This document shows positions 12,848 to 13,826 of a stretch of 13,826 nucleotides of DNA, piece by piece. Location: contig CAZKKV010000024.1 of the NCBI GenBank assembly GCA_964553705.1, positions 1 through 13,826 of the forward strand. The letters run 5' to 3'. Origin of the DNA: CAYXNZ01 sp964553705 (GTDB taxonomy: Bacteria > Patescibacteriota > Patescibacteriia > Patescibacteriales > GWC2-42-12). A model generated the notes under the pieces. It ran no database searches, was not told where the DNA came from, and saw only the letters and a program-made list of their open reading frames with translations. The translations under genes and the position numbers were made by a program. Numbering within the stretch: the stretch's first letter is position 1; each line of letters opens with the position of its first letter.

Positions 12848-13705
12848 ATGCCAGAGCTACCTGAAGTGGAAACAATTGTAAATGATTTAGCAAAGACAAT
12901 TAATGGCAAAATAATTCGTGGAATAAAAATAATCGACAATAAAGTAATTAATGTTAAACCGAGTTTATTTATAAAAACGTTAAAAGGCGAAAAGATTGTA
13001 AAAGTCAGAAGAAGAGGTAAATTAGTTATAATAAAATTAAAAAAAGTTTATTTGGTTATTCATTTAAAAATGACCGGACAGTTAGTATTTGTTAGTAATA
13101 AAAGTATAATTGCTGGTGGACATACGATAAAAAATATTGGACGTTCGTTACCAAACAAATATACCAGATTTATATTGGAATTTAACAATAAGAATTGTTT
13201 GTATTTCAACGATCAAAGACGCTTTGGCTGGGTGCGATTATTAAATCAAGACGAGCTAGATGATACGTTAAATAAACTAGGTGTAGAACCATTGAGTAAA
13301 GAATTCGATTTTATTAAGCTTAATTTAATTTTAAAAAATAAGAAAAAGTCTTTCGTAAAACAAGCATTATTGGATCAAAAGATAATCGCTGGTATTGGAA
13401 ACATTTATGCTGATGAATCATTGTTCGCCGCTAACATAAAACCGACAAGAAGAGTGGGTGATTTAAAAAGTTTTGAAATAAAAAAATTATCGCAGGTAAT
13501 CAAAGAAAAATTAAAATTAGCAATAAAAAACAGAGGAACCACTTTTAATAATTACGTTGACACAGGGGGCAATAAGGGAAATTTTAGTCGGTTTTTAAAG
13601 GTTTATGGTCGGACAGGCAAGAAATGTAAAAAATGTGAATCAATAATTTTAAAAATAAAACTAGGTGGACGAGGAACTCATTATTGTGAAAAATGCCAGA
13701 AGTAA
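12848..13705 (+). CDS. mutM: Formamidopyrimidine-DNA glycosylase (Fpg/MutM)
   Basis: 285 residues. Base-excision repair enzyme that removes 8-oxoguanine and formamidopyrimidines and cuts the abasic site. The N-terminus MPELPEVET exposes catalytic Pro2 and Glu3 after Met removal; Lys58 in RRRGKLVI, the HLKMTGQL strand, NDQRRFGWV, the helix-two-turn-helix KQALLDQKIIAGIGNIYADE (171-190) and the C-terminal zinc finger with Cys260, Cys263, Cys280 and Cys283 are all present. Compared with E. coli Fpg there is about a dozen extra residues at about 85-104 (AGGHTIKNIGRSLPNKYTR). The gene is in the same operon as pduL, with only 5 nt between them, and is followed 4 nt later by the next start. Confidence 0.96.
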   Translation: MPELPEVETIVNDLAKTINGKIIRGIKIIDNKVINVKPSLFIKTLKGEKIVKVRRRGKLVIIKLKKVYLVIHLKMTGQLVFVSNKSIIAGGHTIKNIGRSLPNKYTRFILEFNNKNCLYFNDQRRFGWVRLLNQDELDDTLNKLGVEPLSKEFDFIKLNLILKNKKKSFVKQALLDQKIIAGIGNIYADESLFAANIKPTRRVGDLKSFEIKKLSQVIKEKLKLAIKNRGTTFNNYVDTGGNKGNFSRFLKVYGRTGKKCKKCESIILKIKLGGRGTHYCEKCQK

Positions 13706-13709
13706 TTTT

Positions 13710-13826
13710 ATGAATTTAATGCATAAAAATTTAATATTAACATTGGCTATATTTTTTGCTTGGCCGTTTTTTTCTTTCGCCGCTATCTCATCGGATGCTA
13801 TTGGTTTGCGTGTTGTGTCTAATACT
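13710..13826 (+). CDS. N-terminus of an exported protein, cut by window end
   Basis: An ATG 4 nt after the fpg stop opens a frame that stays open for all 39 codons to the window edge. The product begins MNLMHKNLILTLAIFFAWPF and has a typical signal peptide: Lys near the start, a hydrophobic core at about 7-21, and FSFAA with likely cleavage after Ala24. The mature part starts AISSDAIGLRVVSNT. Similar 'DAIGVR' openings occur on large secreted proteins in Parcubacteria as I recall them, but the visible part is too short for a family call. Close spacing suggests the same operon as fpg. Confidence 0.7.
   Translation, partial: MNLMHKNLILTLAIFFAWPFFSFAAISSDAIGLRVVSNT

Noticed and set aside
1..13826. 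CRISPR array, transposase, integrase or toxin-antitoxin pair
   Set aside because: No regularly spaced repeats and no recognisable protein of these kinds in any frame.

Overview
The window looks like a stretch of an AT-rich genome from a candidate phyla radiation bacterium (Patescibacteria, Parcubacteria-like). This is inferred, not proven. The basis is the AT-rich composition, almost complete absence of Shine-Dalgarno motifs before start codons, nearly universal TAA stops, an insertion-bearing Fpg, and the combination of DUF4349, DUF5320/DUF134, PduL and a Gld-type ABC operon with DUF4340. Nothing here suggests an altered genetic code.

Left part (1-3103, minus strand). Reading in the direction of transcription there is a DUF4349 two-membrane-segment protein with its own terminator. 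Then comes a cluster of a DUF5320 glycine-rich small protein (strong TTGACA/TATACT promoter), a DUF134 helix-turn-helix regulator, a cation diffusion facilitator with a C-terminal dinitrogenase-iron-molybdenum-cofactor (NifX-like) domain, and probably the first codons of a second NifX-like protein running off the window edge.

Middle part (3104-4866). This is a loosely packed region. It holds a candidate 40-codon small ORF, a tRNA-3'-end-like fragment followed by a terminator (both minus), one membrane-anchored orphan protein (plus) and an intact tRNA-Gln(UUG) (minus). The tRNA has a good promoter. Between promoter and tRNA lies a second, broken copy of the tRNA 5' half in which the D-arm is replaced by a perfect 6-bp-stem hairpin. 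This is the most unusual structure in the window.

Right part (4867-13826, all plus strand). Three transcription units are visible. (1) A charged orphan protein and a membrane-anchored HtrA-like serine protease with a PDZ domain. (2) A five-gene operon encoding a GldA-like ATPase, a GldF-like permease, a GldG-like membrane-anchored auxiliary protein, a small thioredoxin and a DUF4340 protein. It starts with a promoter that sits in the preceding terminator plus a long 5'UTR hairpin, and ends at a clear terminator. (3) A PfkB-family sugar kinase overlapping by 4 nt a PduL-type phosphotransacylase, then formamidopyrimidine-DNA glycosylase, then the signal peptide of an exported protein cut by the window end.

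The genes suggest a small fermentative cell: PduL would link acyl-CoA to acyl-phosphate (and ATP if an acetate kinase exists elsewhere), HtrA would handle envelope protein quality, and the Gld-type ABC complex would move or remodel something at the cell surface. Its substrate cannot be read from the sequence. No CRISPR array, insertion sequence, rRNA or replication origin was seen.
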